The notes beneath the pieces were generated by a model. The model was not told where the DNA came from, did not search any database, and saw nothing but the letters and a program-made list of their open reading frames with translations. The position numbers were made by a program, and so were the translations under genes. A DNA stretch of 64,000 bases from JABCPE02 sp963518845 (GTDB lineage Bacteria; Bacteroidota; Bacteroidia; Flavobacteriales; Weeksellaceae), in assembly GCA_963518845.1 (NCBI GenBank), contig CAUQKV010000004.1, positions 21,756 through 85,755 of the forward strand. The letters are read 5' to 3'. Positions 51,294 to 60,246 of the stretch are shown in pieces; within the stretch, counting starts at the first letter, position 1, and every line of letters starts with the position of its first letter.

Positions 51294-51950
51294 CTACAAT
51301 GAAGCCATTTCTTGGATCTTTTCATTGGTCAATATTCTTTTTGCAAATCTGAATCTCAAGCCCCAGTATTTTTCATTTAGGGAAGATATTGTAACTCCTT
51401 TGGATGTGGATGCATGGATAAATTTGATTTCTCCTTCTGGTGTAATTTCTTGAACGATACCCACATGTGAGATTCTGCTTCCTCTTGTTTGGAAAAATAG
51501 TAAATCCCCTTTTTCTAGTTGTTCTCTTTCTACTCTTTCTCCTTCCTGAGCCTGAGCCGAAGAGATTCTAGGAAGATTTATCCCTGTGACAGAGCCATAA
51601 ACCGAAAGAACAAATGCAGAACAGTCTATCCCGCTTCTAGTCATCCCGCCAAATCTATATGGTGTCCCGATGTAAGTATTTGCTTCGCTAAGAATACCAT
51701 CTATAGTAGAAGACTTTTTCTTTGCCATTTTTCTTGCAGAAACAGTTTTTTCTTCTGTTTTTTCAATGGCTTTATTTGATTCTAGTTCTTTTTTATACTC
51801 TTGAGTCAAAGATGTAAAACGAGACTTTTCTTCTGCTAAAGCTTCTGGTTTATATGCTGATGGAGTAGCCACTACATAATTGGAAACACAAGACTGAAGA
51901 GAAAACAACAATCCTGCCATAAGACTATAAAATAAAACACTTTTTTTCAT
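51294..51950 (-). CDS. NlpC/P60 cell-wall endopeptidase, lipoprotein
   Basis: Cysteine peptidase acting on peptidoglycan peptides. I take ATG 51950, giving MKKSVLFYSLMAGLLFSLQSC with lipobox LQSC; an in-frame ATG six codons earlier only lengthens the signal. A Lys/Glu-rich linker (about 25-75) precedes the catalytic domain: YIGTPYRFGGMTRSGIDCSAFVLSVYG (catalytic Cys), RISHVGIVQEI (His) and KFIHAST (third residue). Length is about 218. It is monocistronic, with its own terminator. Confidence 0.94.
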   Translation of the reverse strand: MKKSVLFYSLMAGLLFSLQSCVSNYVVATPSAYKPEALAEEKSRFTSLTQEYKKELESNKAIEKTEEKTVSARKMAKKKSSTIDGILSEANTYIGTPYRFGGMTRSGIDCSAFVLSVYGSVTGINLPRISSAQAQEGERVEREQLEKGDLLFFQTRGSRISHVGIVQEITPEGEIKFIHASTSKGVTISSLNEKYWGLRFRFAKRILTNEKIQEMASL

Positions 51951-52192
51951 CAATTGGGATATCTTCATAGGGGTAAACTTTTTGAGTTACTTCTATTTTG
52001 AACGGGGCAAAGTTAGAAAAACTCGACAAAAATAAAAATGATTTTTGTCAGTTAGTCGGTTTTTTAACAAAACTTTAAAACTAAAATTGCTGTTTTCAGG
52101 GAATTTAAGGCTTTTTAGGTGTCTGTATTTTTTTTAAACTTTTTATTAACATTTTATTAACAAAAGCCCGTTTCTATAATTTTGATTTTTCT

Positions 52193-52200
52193 TATCTTTG
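52193..52200 (+). promoter_or_regulatory. -7 box of the MCE gene
   Basis: TATCTTTG followed by CACC, 30 bases before ATG 52230. The 261-base gap 51969-52229 holds nothing else that I can identify. Confidence 0.6.
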
Positions 52201-52229
52201 CACCTTCAAAATATACATCATATATAATA

Positions 52230-53162
52230 ATGAATTTATCAAAAGAAGTAAAAGCGGGACTTATTGCGATTTTTGCAATTATAAGTTTCATGTTATTTTT
52301 TCAGTTTTTGAAAGGGAAAAATGTATTTTCTACGGATAATTTTTTCTTTGTAAAATATGACAATGTAGATGGACTGGAACCCTCTAACGCAGTCACTATC
52401 AATGGATTAAAAGTCGGCTTAGTAGACCAGATTATTCCTATAACATCTAAAGATGGCAAAATCAGTTTCGTGGTAAGAATTTCTGTGGATGACCAGTATT
52501 CTTTCTCTAAAAACTCACCAGTGGAAATCTTCGAACCAAGTTTAATGGGCGGTAAGCAACTGAAAATCAACTTGGTTTATGATAATAAAATTGCGAAAGA
52601 CGGCGATACATTGGGAGGAAAATTCCAGCTTTCTGCCATCAATGCTATGGCGTCCGAAATGGGACCGAAAGTTTCCAGCGTTCTTACAAAAGTAGATTCT
52701 ACACTGGCTAGCACAAATAAAATCCTAGATGAGCAAAATAGAAGAGAAATAAAAATGCTTCTTTCTAATCTAAACGCCACTGTATCAGCTTTCAAAACTA
52801 CAGCTGACCAAACTAACAGACTTTTGTCTTCTAATGAACATAAAATAAGTTCTCTGCTGGATAACGCAAACCAAACGATGGTTTCTACGAAAAACACAGT
52901 AGATAAATTTGGAAAAGTAGCAGATGAAATAGATGCTAAAAAACTAAACCAATCTATAGAAGAACTCAGCAAAACAGCCAATCAGCTAAACCAAGTAATC
53001 GCAGGAATAAACCGAGGAGAAGGCTCTCTAGGAAAACTGATGAAAGATGAAGAGCTTTACAATAATCTAACTAAAACTTCTAACTCACTAAACGAGCTTA
53101 TAAGTGATTTAAAACAAAATCCTAAGAAATACATCAACATTTCTGTATTTGGGAAGAAATAA
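52230..53162 (+). CDS. MCE/MlaD family protein
   Basis: Substrate-binding component of an MCE lipid-transport system between the two membranes. The 310-residue product has one N-terminal membrane anchor (AGLIAIFAIISFMLFFQFL), an MCE domain (FFVKYDNVDGLEPSNAVTINGLKVGLVDQI, VEIFEPSLMGGKQLKI) and a long helical tail (about 150-290) with repeated TTADQTNRLLSS/KTSNSLNELISDLKQ-like segments. I start at ATG 52230; a longer frame from 52182 runs through the -7 box. The ATPase and permease partners are not in this window. Confidence 0.93.
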   Translation: MNLSKEVKAGLIAIFAIISFMLFFQFLKGKNVFSTDNFFFVKYDNVDGLEPSNAVTINGLKVGLVDQIIPITSKDGKISFVVRISVDDQYSFSKNSPVEIFEPSLMGGKQLKINLVYDNKIAKDGDTLGGKFQLSAINAMASEMGPKVSSVLTKVDSTLASTNKILDEQNRREIKMLLSNLNATVSAFKTTADQTNRLLSSNEHKISSLLDNANQTMVSTKNTVDKFGKVADEIDAKKLNQSIEELSKTANQLNQVIAGINRGEGSLGKLMKDEELYNNLTKTSNSLNELISDLKQNPKKYINISVFGKK

Positions 53163-53176
53163 AACTCTTATTAAAA

Positions 53177-53210
53177 ATAAAAAGCCCTCTTTTGAAAGAG
53201 GGCTTTTTAT
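53177..53210. terminator. Bidirectional terminator
   Basis: AAGCCCTCTTT / AAAGAGGGCTT stem between the MCE gene and the large T9SS protein gene. Confidence 0.92.
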
Positions 53211-53215
53211 TTACA

Positions 53216-56200
53216 TTATTTTTTTATAATTTTTATAGCTTCTTTAGAGTTATTTATTCGTATCAGATAAATGTCAGGTAACAAATTACTTATATTTATT
53301 TGATTATTCACAAATTTACCCTCTTTCAGCATTTTTCCATTTTTATCATACAACTGATAAAAATATTCTTTCCCTGGTTCTCCATCTATCATTAGAATAT
53401 CAGTAACAGGATTCGGATAAGCCTTTAAGGTTTTCTCCTCTTTAAGCATATTCTGTACTGTATTTGCAGCTAATGGTTTTGCTGGTTGTGCTACAGTATA
53501 TTTAGGTATAGGTAATCTTGGAATAGCACCTTCCTGCTTACCATCTGCTGTTGTTTTTATTTTTATACATCTACAATTCATAGCAAAATATGGATCTAAG
53601 TAGTTCTCAAACATACTCATTGCTCCATTACCTTTATCTATCACAAGAGCAAGAGGTCTTCCTAACAAAGCTGAGCCCATAGCACTAGTCCAAACTCCCA
53701 TATGTCTTTCATTAACTTTGGATGTGATAGCATGACCATCAGTCATATTTCTATAGCCTCTAGCACCTGTAAATGGATAATTCCCTATATGATATCCTGC
53801 ATCTTCAAAAACATATCCAAGAGATTGATTTTGAGGTGACTTTATTGTTCTCCCTTTGTAGAAACCTTCTATTTTATACCATATGTTAAGAAATTCATTT
53901 TTTGTTCGATCTCTCTCCTTTCTTCCCCAAGGTGATCTTCCAAAATCTCTAGGAGGAGTTATATCTACATGTGAAGCATCAGGAACTCTCCATCCTTCTG
54001 GACAAGGATCAAATGGAGACTTTCTATCTGCTCGACCCCATCTATCAGAAGCAATGTTAGCTTCATCTATCAGCCAGTCTGTTCCATTAGTATAAGCTTT
54101 CATATTTTTATGAAGAGGAGCCTGTTTACTTGGAATCATAAACACCAGTGGATTTTTAACAGAATAGCTCAAAACCTTACTTACCTTATCAGATATTTTA
54201 TCTGTTGATACCACATTATTAGCATAATTGTTATATGGCACCACAAATCTACTTTCATAATTACCACTATTCAGTTCTGTATAAGATGTCTGCCCAGCAG
54301 CATTAGTATTCCCTAAATAAATAGAATAAGAAGAACCATCAGGATTGATAAAAGAAGGTATAGGGTCTTTTCTTCCCCATTGGTACTGCATACCTCCAGA
54401 TACTTTTATTTTACTTAGTTCTTGAATGGATGGAGAATTTGCATTTACTACAGATGGAAAGACATCCAATGCCCCTAAGTTTCTATCCATAAATTCAGAG
54501 TCTATTACATGGTCATCATTTACATAGTTTATATAGTTATATGCTGCTGTATTAGGCTCAGCAGTAACATATCTTACTGTTTTGACCTCAGAATCTGTTA
54601 CCCAAATATGCCAAGACCAATACACAGGATTAGCAATACTTCCATTATGTAGAGTAACTATGGCATTCCCACTTTGATTAGGTGTTATTTTTACATTAAT
54701 AAATGTATTATTTATCTCTGCCAAACTAGCTGGATTGGTTTTTGAAATAGAAACATGCCTAATAAGATCTTTGTTAGTAGTCCAATGCACATTAGCTTTT
54801 AAATTATTATAGTTGGTATTTTTTAATATTTGTTTATTATCCAAATGCTCACTATGCACAGAAAATGCTTTGTTAATTGGTATTTTGATAATAGACTCTG
54901 TAGTTTTTTTAACTATTTGATAGGTATTAGGATTTTCAAGTCCATCAGTGAATGTAGGATATGCTACTTCATCTCTAAAATACTCTGTAGGGAAGTCATA
55001 TTCATTTACCACATATAGAGGATCTTTTATACAGCGCACCCCCATAGCATCAGAAGATGTTCTCTCCCAAAATAGAGGATTATATACATAAAACCCCTTT
55101 AATGATGGCATATTTGGATCTGGAATATATTTTTTTTGATTAAGATCTGGTACTATTCTCAAAGCCATTGGATTCACTGTTTTTATATCATCTTTCCACC
55201 ATCTTCCCATTGTAGCAGTCCAAAGATATGTTTCATGCATATCAGTATATCTTCCACCTTGTGTAGTTCTAGATAACAATCCGGTTCCTGGAAAGACCCC
55301 CATATTTTGTCCATTAACAGAAGATAAATCAGCACCCATCTCAGGATACATCTTTATTCCCCTTAGAAAATTAGGTATTCCATCGTTGGTTGGTGTAATC
55401 GTATATAATTGGTTATTATTATGCTCTAATGTTTTTGGTCCAAAAGGACTAAGTATCATAGGAATATCTCTATTCTTCCCTCCTAGTGTTGTATTCGCCA
55501 CCAATACTGAAGGGACTCTCCAACCATTAGGACATGGGTCATACGAAGACTTATCTTGATAAGGTTTCACTAGTTTTTCAAGCTGTGTTTGTGGATTAAA
55601 GAATTTACCTTGGGAATTATCTGACCAAAGATTTACTTCTGCTATTGATTTTCCATCATTAAAAGAAGGATTTCCGAACCAATTGACAGGCCACTTACCT
55701 ACTATATTACCTTGTTTATTACGAGAAATGTAATATGCTTGTTCATTTGAGTTATCATCATTCACATAAATAAGACTCATTGGATTATGAATAGAACGCT
55801 GAATATTATCCTTTAATTTCGCTTTAGATAAAGGAATGAAAATCCTAGTCTCATCTATTTTTTTAACCACATTATTATTTTGCGAATTCGCAAGTCCTAT
55901 TCTTCCCACTGTACCAGAAACCTCATAAAAATCCCATCCTCTAGTTGCTAGCGGAGGAATAGGGTCTTTTCTTCCCCATTGGTATAGTAGTCCATTGTTT
56001 CTATTCCATCCTTCTTCTGTAAGGCTGCTAGAAACAGCTCCCAAATTACGATCCATCCATCCCCATTCAGCTTTTGGTATAAGTTCCTCTACACCATTAT
56101 TTCTAAGTCTTTTAGTTTCATCATAAGCCATATAGTTGGTTCCTTTGCTAGGATCATCTGTAACCCACACATGCCATGACCAGTATATTTTACCATTAAC

Positions 56201-57637
56201 TTTATATACTACTAATGCATTTCCTTCTTTAGCTTTATTAACAGGCACTTTTATCTTTGCAGACTCTCCTGAACCTATAATTTCCAGTTGATAATTAGGC
56301 TTTGTTCTTATCAATCCATGTACATCTTCCCAATACACTTCTGCTACAGCCTGCCCATTAGGCACTGCTCCTCCTTCAATGTGAGGTCCATTTTTCCACA
56401 TTTCATAAGCTTTTTTCACAGGGATGAATAATCCACTATTTGAACTTTTATGGTCAAATATGTAACTATTAGGAGCTTTAGTGTAGTCTAATCCTACCAC
56501 TTTCATGTAATTGTCTATACTTAAACTAGATACAATTTGATTGCCATAATCTACCAACAATTCCACATTGTGATATCCCACACTTTTGAATTTAATAAGT
56601 GGATTTTTTTGTTTATCTGTTACATGACTTCCTGCATCTGTAAATGTCCAACTTTGACTAACTGGAGTTCCTGCTGAAATATTAGAAAACTGCACATTCG
56701 TTCCAAAATTAACTGTGGTTGCATTTGCTTTAAAATCAGCAGGGGGAGATAAAACAGCCTTTATTCCTACCCCTAATCCCACTTTTGCATTTACATCTAT
56801 TGATTGTTTATCTAAACCAGAGCTAGTATAAACCTCAACTTTAATATAATATTCCCCTTGTTCCAATTTATAATCGACCACCTCTGGATTTTCAGGATTC
56901 AACCATCCTTTAGTTAATCCTGAAGTTCCTATCTGAATAAATTTTGTTCGTGTTATTTGTTTACTATCTTCTGTTCCATTTGGGTTTTTCTTAACTAAAT
57001 ACACCCAATTTCGAGTAAATGCAAGAGCCTTTAGATTTAAAACACCTTCAGTTGGAACTTTAAAAGTTTTACTAATATAAAAACATTTGGTGTGTCTACC
57101 TCCACTATTTGTTGTAATCCATCTTGTCACTGGTGTTTTATTATTTAATTCTGCTGACTCCCAACTTCCAAATACAGGATCATTTTTTTTATCCAAATAT
57201 GGTTTTCTAGTATATGGAATTGTTCTAATAGTCATTTTTTCATCCAAATGTGTCCAGTCTGCATCTTTTTCTCCATTCTCAGACATCAGAGTTCCATCTT
57301 CTTTAGTCCCTGTACTCAGATCTATTTCCTTTGCTACTGTATAGGACACTTCTAATGTTCTCACAGATGTAGAGGTAACACCTTTAGCATCTGTTACTTT
57401 TAATTTTACACTATATTTCCCTGGTGAGGAATAAGATACCTTAGGGTTTTTCTCTGTGGATACAGCTGGTACACCTCCCTGAAATTCCCACTGATAAGAT
57501 CTAGGAGTCCCTATACTCTTATCTACAAAAGCAACCGAATTAGCACCATTAGATGCTACATCAAATTTGGACACAAGACTCTGTCCATAACTGTTGAAAA
57601 TAATGAAGAAATTCAACAAAAATAAAAGTTTTCTCAT
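53216..57637 (-). CDS. Large T9SS-secreted protein with PKD and duplicated FISUMP-like modules
   Basis: A 1473-residue secreted protein. Signal peptide MRKLLFLLNFFIIFNSYGQ; a PKD domain at about 22-98 (SYQWEFQGGVPAVSTEKNP, SPGKYSVKLKVTDAKG); a second PKD-like stretch at about 305-375. Then two copies of a large module, about 390-870 and 890-1360, each with the same ordered blocks: WSWHxWVTD (about 488, 1008), MDRNLGA (about 527, 1049), YQWGRKDPIP (about 554, 1088), DPCPxGWRVP (about 701, 1210) and a final RCIK (about 865, 1354). The last 75 residues (AYPNPVTDILMIDG...IYLIRINNSKEAIKIIKK) are a type A T9SS sorting domain. It is monocistronic. It is probably a surface or released adhesin-like protein; no catalytic motif was seen. 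Confidence 0.93.
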   Translation of the reverse strand: MRKLLFLLNFFIIFNSYGQSLVSKFDVASNGANSVAFVDKSIGTPRSYQWEFQGGVPAVSTEKNPKVSYSSPGKYSVKLKVTDAKGVTSTSVRTLEVSYTVAKEIDLSTGTKEDGTLMSENGEKDADWTHLDEKMTIRTIPYTRKPYLDKKNDPVFGSWESAELNNKTPVTRWITTNSGGRHTKCFYISKTFKVPTEGVLNLKALAFTRNWVYLVKKNPNGTEDSKQITRTKFIQIGTSGLTKGWLNPENPEVVDYKLEQGEYYIKVEVYTSSGLDKQSIDVNAKVGLGVGIKAVLSPPADFKANATTVNFGTNVQFSNISAGTPVSQSWTFTDAGSHVTDKQKNPLIKFKSVGYHNVELLVDYGNQIVSSLSIDNYMKVVGLDYTKAPNSYIFDHKSSNSGLFIPVKKAYEMWKNGPHIEGGAVPNGQAVAEVYWEDVHGLIRTKPNYQLEIIGSGESAKIKVPVNKAKEGNALVVYKVNGKIYWSWHVWVTDDPSKGTNYMAYDETKRLRNNGVEELIPKAEWGWMDRNLGAVSSSLTEEGWNRNNGLLYQWGRKDPIPPLATRGWDFYEVSGTVGRIGLANSQNNNVVKKIDETRIFIPLSKAKLKDNIQRSIHNPMSLIYVNDDNSNEQAYYISRNKQGNIVGKWPVNWFGNPSFNDGKSIAEVNLWSDNSQGKFFNPQTQLEKLVKPYQDKSSYDPCPNGWRVPSVLVANTTLGGKNRDIPMILSPFGPKTLEHNNNQLYTITPTNDGIPNFLRGIKMYPEMGADLSSVNGQNMGVFPGTGLLSRTTQGGRYTDMHETYLWTATMGRWWKDDIKTVNPMALRIVPDLNQKKYIPDPNMPSLKGFYVYNPLFWERTSSDAMGVRCIKDPLYVVNEYDFPTEYFRDEVAYPTFTDGLENPNTYQIVKKTTESIIKIPINKAFSVHSEHLDNKQILKNTNYNNLKANVHWTTNKDLIRHVSISKTNPASLAEINNTFINVKITPNQSGNAIVTLHNGSIANPVYWSWHIWVTDSEVKTVRYVTAEPNTAAYNYINYVNDDHVIDSEFMDRNLGALDVFPSVVNANSPSIQELSKIKVSGGMQYQWGRKDPIPSFINPDGSSYSIYLGNTNAAGQTSYTELNSGNYESRFVVPYNNYANNVVSTDKISDKVSKVLSYSVKNPLVFMIPSKQAPLHKNMKAYTNGTDWLIDEANIASDRWGRADRKSPFDPCPEGWRVPDASHVDITPPRDFGRSPWGRKERDRTKNEFLNIWYKIEGFYKGRTIKSPQNQSLGYVFEDAGYHIGNYPFTGARGYRNMTDGHAITSKVNERHMGVWTSAMGSALLGRPLALVIDKGNGAMSMFENYLDPYFAMNCRCIKIKTTADGKQEGAIPRLPIPKYTVAQPAKPLAANTVQNMLKEEKTLKAYPNPVTDILMIDGEPGKEYFYQLYDKNGKMLKEGKFVNNQINISNLLPDIYLIRINNSKEAIKIIKK

Positions 57638-57805
57638 AAGTAAAATTTTTGTATTTCATCCTTCGAAGTTACTAAATTATAAGTAATTATAATCTATTAA
57701 AACAATGATATTTATCAGTTTTAAATTAAAAAGAATATTCAAAATCTTAAGATGCTAATTACATATCTATTCAGAAAACTTGCATCACGAATAAAAAAGA
57801 ATTAC

Positions 57806-57813
57806 TAAATTTG
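57806..57813 (+). promoter_or_regulatory. -7 box of the gene at 57839
   Basis: TAAATTTG, with a TTG at 57780-57782 (23-base spacer, at the long end of the usual range). Confidence 0.5.
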
Positions 57814-57838
57814 CCTCCCAAGTTATAATACTTTAATT

Positions 57839-58327
57839 GTGAAAGCAGAAACTCCTAACAGCATAGAAACCAAAAATCCTAGGATAATGATTTATCCTTC
57901 TTCTCGTGTTTTAAAATCAGAGGAGATACAGGTCGTTTCAGAAAGAATAAATGATTTTTTATCAGACTGGACTACGCACGGCGAGCCGCTTTCGGCATCA
58001 TTTAAAATAGAAAGAAATAAGTTTCTCATCATCTTCATCGATGAAGAAAACGCTAAAGCTGGTGGATGTTCGGTAGATTCGCTTACGAGTATGATAAGGG
58101 ATATCGACACGGAATTTGGATTGGATTTTTTGAACAGAATGAAAGTTTCTTATATAGAAAATGGAGAAACTAAAACCATCAACCTCCTTGATTTCAAAAA
58201 AGGAATAAAAAACAGCTCTATACCACAGAATATAGAAGTTTTTGATTTTTCCAAAGAAACATATAGTGACTATTTATCTGGCTTCCTGCTGCCATTAGAA
58301 AAAAGCTGGGCTAGAATTTATTTATGA
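57839..58327 (+). CDS. Conserved hypothetical protein upstream of gldI
   Basis: A 162-residue cytoplasmic protein with no signal peptide. Conserved-looking blocks are RIMIYPSSRVLKSEEIQVV, FLSDWTTHGEPLSASFKIERNKFLIIFIDE, GGCSVDSLTSMIRDIDTEFGLDFLNRMKVSY and SGFLLPLEKSWARIYL. I recall related proteins in Flavobacteriia that carry the label 'ABC transporter ATPase', but no Walker motif is present here and that label seems wrong. The start is GTG 57839; ATG 57887 is an alternative that would still keep the conserved part. Its stop overlaps the gldI start (ATGA). Confidence 0.85.
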   Translation: MKAETPNSIETKNPRIMIYPSSRVLKSEEIQVVSERINDFLSDWTTHGEPLSASFKIERNKFLIIFIDEENAKAGGCSVDSLTSMIRDIDTEFGLDFLNRMKVSYIENGETKTINLLDFKKGIKNSSIPQNIEVFDFSKETYSDYLSGFLLPLEKSWARIYL

Positions 58328-58833
58328 AAAATATAGTTTTTATCATCGGTTTTTTATTCGTTTCCTGCTCCAAAAATGCGCAGGTCTACACGCCTGTGGG
58401 AGGAATGTCCAATGAAGAAATGGGCGTTTCCAAAAACAGAGCAAAACAGCTGAACACCATGGAAAGAGAACAAATCCAAGAATGGATTTCCAAACAGAAA
58501 GAAAAATTCTATCCTACCCAGCTCAACTACTGGAGCAATATAGAAAACCTAGAACAAAGAAAGAAAAAACAAGATGGAGAATTGGTCTCTTTTCAGTACG
58601 AATTGTATGATTTTGATTTACAAAAATTCTACGAAAAACCTAAAATTTATAAAGATGCTCCTCTGGGAAAATTTGAGGAACTAGATGCCATAGAGGATGC
58701 CGTTCGGTATCTAAATCCTGATGAAGAAACTACCCTTCTCGTTCCTTCCGTTCTGGCGTATGGGACTTACGGAGACGGCGACCAAATCCCTTACGACATG
58801 CCTCTAATCATTAAACTAAAACTTATAAAATAA
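58324..58833 (+). CDS. gldI: GldI-like FKBP-type peptidyl-prolyl isomerase lipoprotein
   Basis: A 169-residue lipoprotein (MKNIVFIIGFLFVSC, lipobox VSC). The C-terminal FKBP fold is recognisable from FQYELYDFDL and EETTLLVPSVLAYGTYGDGDQIPYDMPLIIKLKL. GldI in Flavobacterium johnsoniae is needed for gliding and T9SS function. The first half (NEEMGVSKNRAKQLNTMEREQIQEWISKQKEKFYPTQLNYW) matches that family. It sits four bases into the upstream gene's end and eleven bases before a second isomerase. Whether this organism glides cannot be told. Confidence 0.85.
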   Translation: MKNIVFIIGFLFVSCSKNAQVYTPVGGMSNEEMGVSKNRAKQLNTMEREQIQEWISKQKEKFYPTQLNYWSNIENLEQRKKKQDGELVSFQYELYDFDLQKFYEKPKIYKDAPLGKFEELDAIEDAVRYLNPDEETTLLVPSVLAYGTYGDGDQIPYDMPLIIKLKLIK

Positions 58834-58844
58834 TTTCTAATATT

Positions 58845-59897
58845 ATGAAAAGAATCTTATTCTTATTGATTTCTGCTTTAATTTTAACAAACTGTAAACC
58901 TATTTATAAAAAAATGAATATAGACAAAACACTTTACGAAAAACTTCCTGATGGAGTCTATGCAAAAATGGAAACTTCAAAAGGAGACATGATTATCCAG
59001 TTCTTTGACAAGGAAGCTCCCGTTACGGTGGCTAACTTCGTAGGACTAGCACAAGGAACTATAGAAAACAAGGCGAAAGGAAAAGGACAGCCTTACTATA
59101 ATGGCATCATCTTCCACAGAGTGATTAAAGACTTTATGATCCAAGGTGGTGACCCTACAGGAACTGGAATGGGCGACCCTGGGTACAAATTTGATGATGA
59201 AAAAAATGATTTAAGACACGAAGGGAAAGGTTTCCTTTCTATGGCAAACTCTGGCCCTAATACAAACGGTTCTCAGTTCTTCATCACAGAAGTGGCTACA
59301 CCTTGGCTAGATGGAAGACACACTATTTTTGGGAAAGTAATCAGCGGATTAGAAACTATCGATGCTATCGCAACGGTAGAAAAAGGAGCTCAGGACAAAC
59401 CGAAAGAAGATGTGGTAATCAAAAAGGTAGAAATCTTCACTAAAGGTGACAGCTACAAATCTTATGATGCGGCAAAAATCTTCAATGAAGGTAAAAATAA
59501 AATCCAAGAAAAAAACAAACAAGAGCAAGAGAGAAAATTCGCTTCTCTAAAAGAAGGAATGCAGCAGACTCCATCTGGTTTGTTCTATAAAATAACGAAA
59601 CAAGGAAACGGAAAACAGCCTCAGAAAGGAGATGTAGTTTCTGTTCACTACGCAGGAAGACTGGTAAATGGACAAGAGTTTGACAACTCTTTCAGAAGAG
59701 GAGAACCGATAGAAATTCCTATTGGCGTTGGTCAAGTGATTAAAGGCTGGGACGAAGGAATTATGCTTCTAAAAGAAGGCGATGCAGCTACTCTTCTTAT
59801 CCCTTCTGAACTGGGCTACGGAGCAAGAGGCGCTGGCGGTGTGATTCCACCTAACGCTTGGCTGATTTTCGATGTAGAATTAGTAAAAGTAAAATAG
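58845..59897 (+). CDS. Cyclophilin-FKBP fusion peptidyl-prolyl isomerase, lipoprotein
   Basis: A 350-residue exported lipoprotein (MKRILFLLISALILTNC) that joins two unrelated isomerase folds. The cyclophilin domain (about 40-200) has YYNGIIFHRVIKDFMIQGGDPTGTG and NTNGSQFFIT with WLDGRHTIFGKV. A helical linker (about 205-245) leads to the FKBP domain (about 250-350): GDVVSVHYAGRLVNGQEFDNSF, GQVIKGWDEGI, LIPSELGYGARGAGGVIPPNAWLIFDVEL, with the active-site aromatic residues in place. Both domains look active. With GldI upstream it suggests a periplasmic folding operon. Confidence 0.95.
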   Translation: MKRILFLLISALILTNCKPIYKKMNIDKTLYEKLPDGVYAKMETSKGDMIIQFFDKEAPVTVANFVGLAQGTIENKAKGKGQPYYNGIIFHRVIKDFMIQGGDPTGTGMGDPGYKFDDEKNDLRHEGKGFLSMANSGPNTNGSQFFITEVATPWLDGRHTIFGKVISGLETIDAIATVEKGAQDKPKEDVVIKKVEIFTKGDSYKSYDAAKIFNEGKNKIQEKNKQEQERKFASLKEGMQQTPSGLFYKITKQGNGKQPQKGDVVSVHYAGRLVNGQEFDNSFRRGEPIEIPIGVGQVIKGWDEGIMLLKEGDAATLLIPSELGYGARGAGGVIPPNAWLIFDVELVKVK

Positions 59898-59905
59898 ATT
59901 TTTAA

Positions 59906-59940
59906 TAAAAACGAACCCAAAAGAGGTTCGTTTTTATTTT
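59906..59940 (+). terminator. Terminator after the isomerase operon
   Basis: ACGAACC / GGTTCGT stem (59911-59931) with A-run before and T-run after. Confidence 0.88.
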
Positions 59941-59965
59941 GTAATTTTGTAGAAAATTTAATCCT

Positions 59966-60208
59966 GTGAATCAACATCTAATCATCAGATTATTGTTATT
60001 TTTTTGTTTTCTTTTATTATTATCCTCATTTATTGGATTTCACATTATTACTATTTTTTTATGTTTTTTCATATTCAATATTGGTCTTTCTATTGAAAGT
60101 TATCATCTCAGCAAAAAAAATATAGATAATTCTAATACAGCTGTTCATATATTTATATCTTTATTTTTCATCATATCATTAATTATAACCATTTATATGA
60201 ATATTTAA
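59966..60208 (+). CDS. Small membrane protein, hypothetical
   Basis: An 80-residue frame from GTG 59966 with three hydrophobic stretches (LIIRLLLFFCFLLLLSSFIG, IITIFLCFFIFNIGLSI, IFISLFFIISLIITIYMNI). A TAATTTTG box (59942-59949) lies 17 bases upstream, which supports a real gene. It is very AT-rich and unlike any family I know; a chance frame cannot be excluded. Confidence 0.5.
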   Translation: MNQHLIIRLLLFFCFLLLLSSFIGFHIITIFLCFFIFNIGLSIESYHLSKKNIDNSNTAVHIFISLFFIISLIITIYMNI

Positions 60209-60246
60209 TCATAAATATACTTAAACATATTCTTTTTATTAAAAAA

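Noticed and set aside
53216..57637. RHS or adhesin with catalytic domain
   Set aside because: No YD-repeat core, hydrolase motif or toxin domain was found; the repeats are the WGRKDPIP-type modules.
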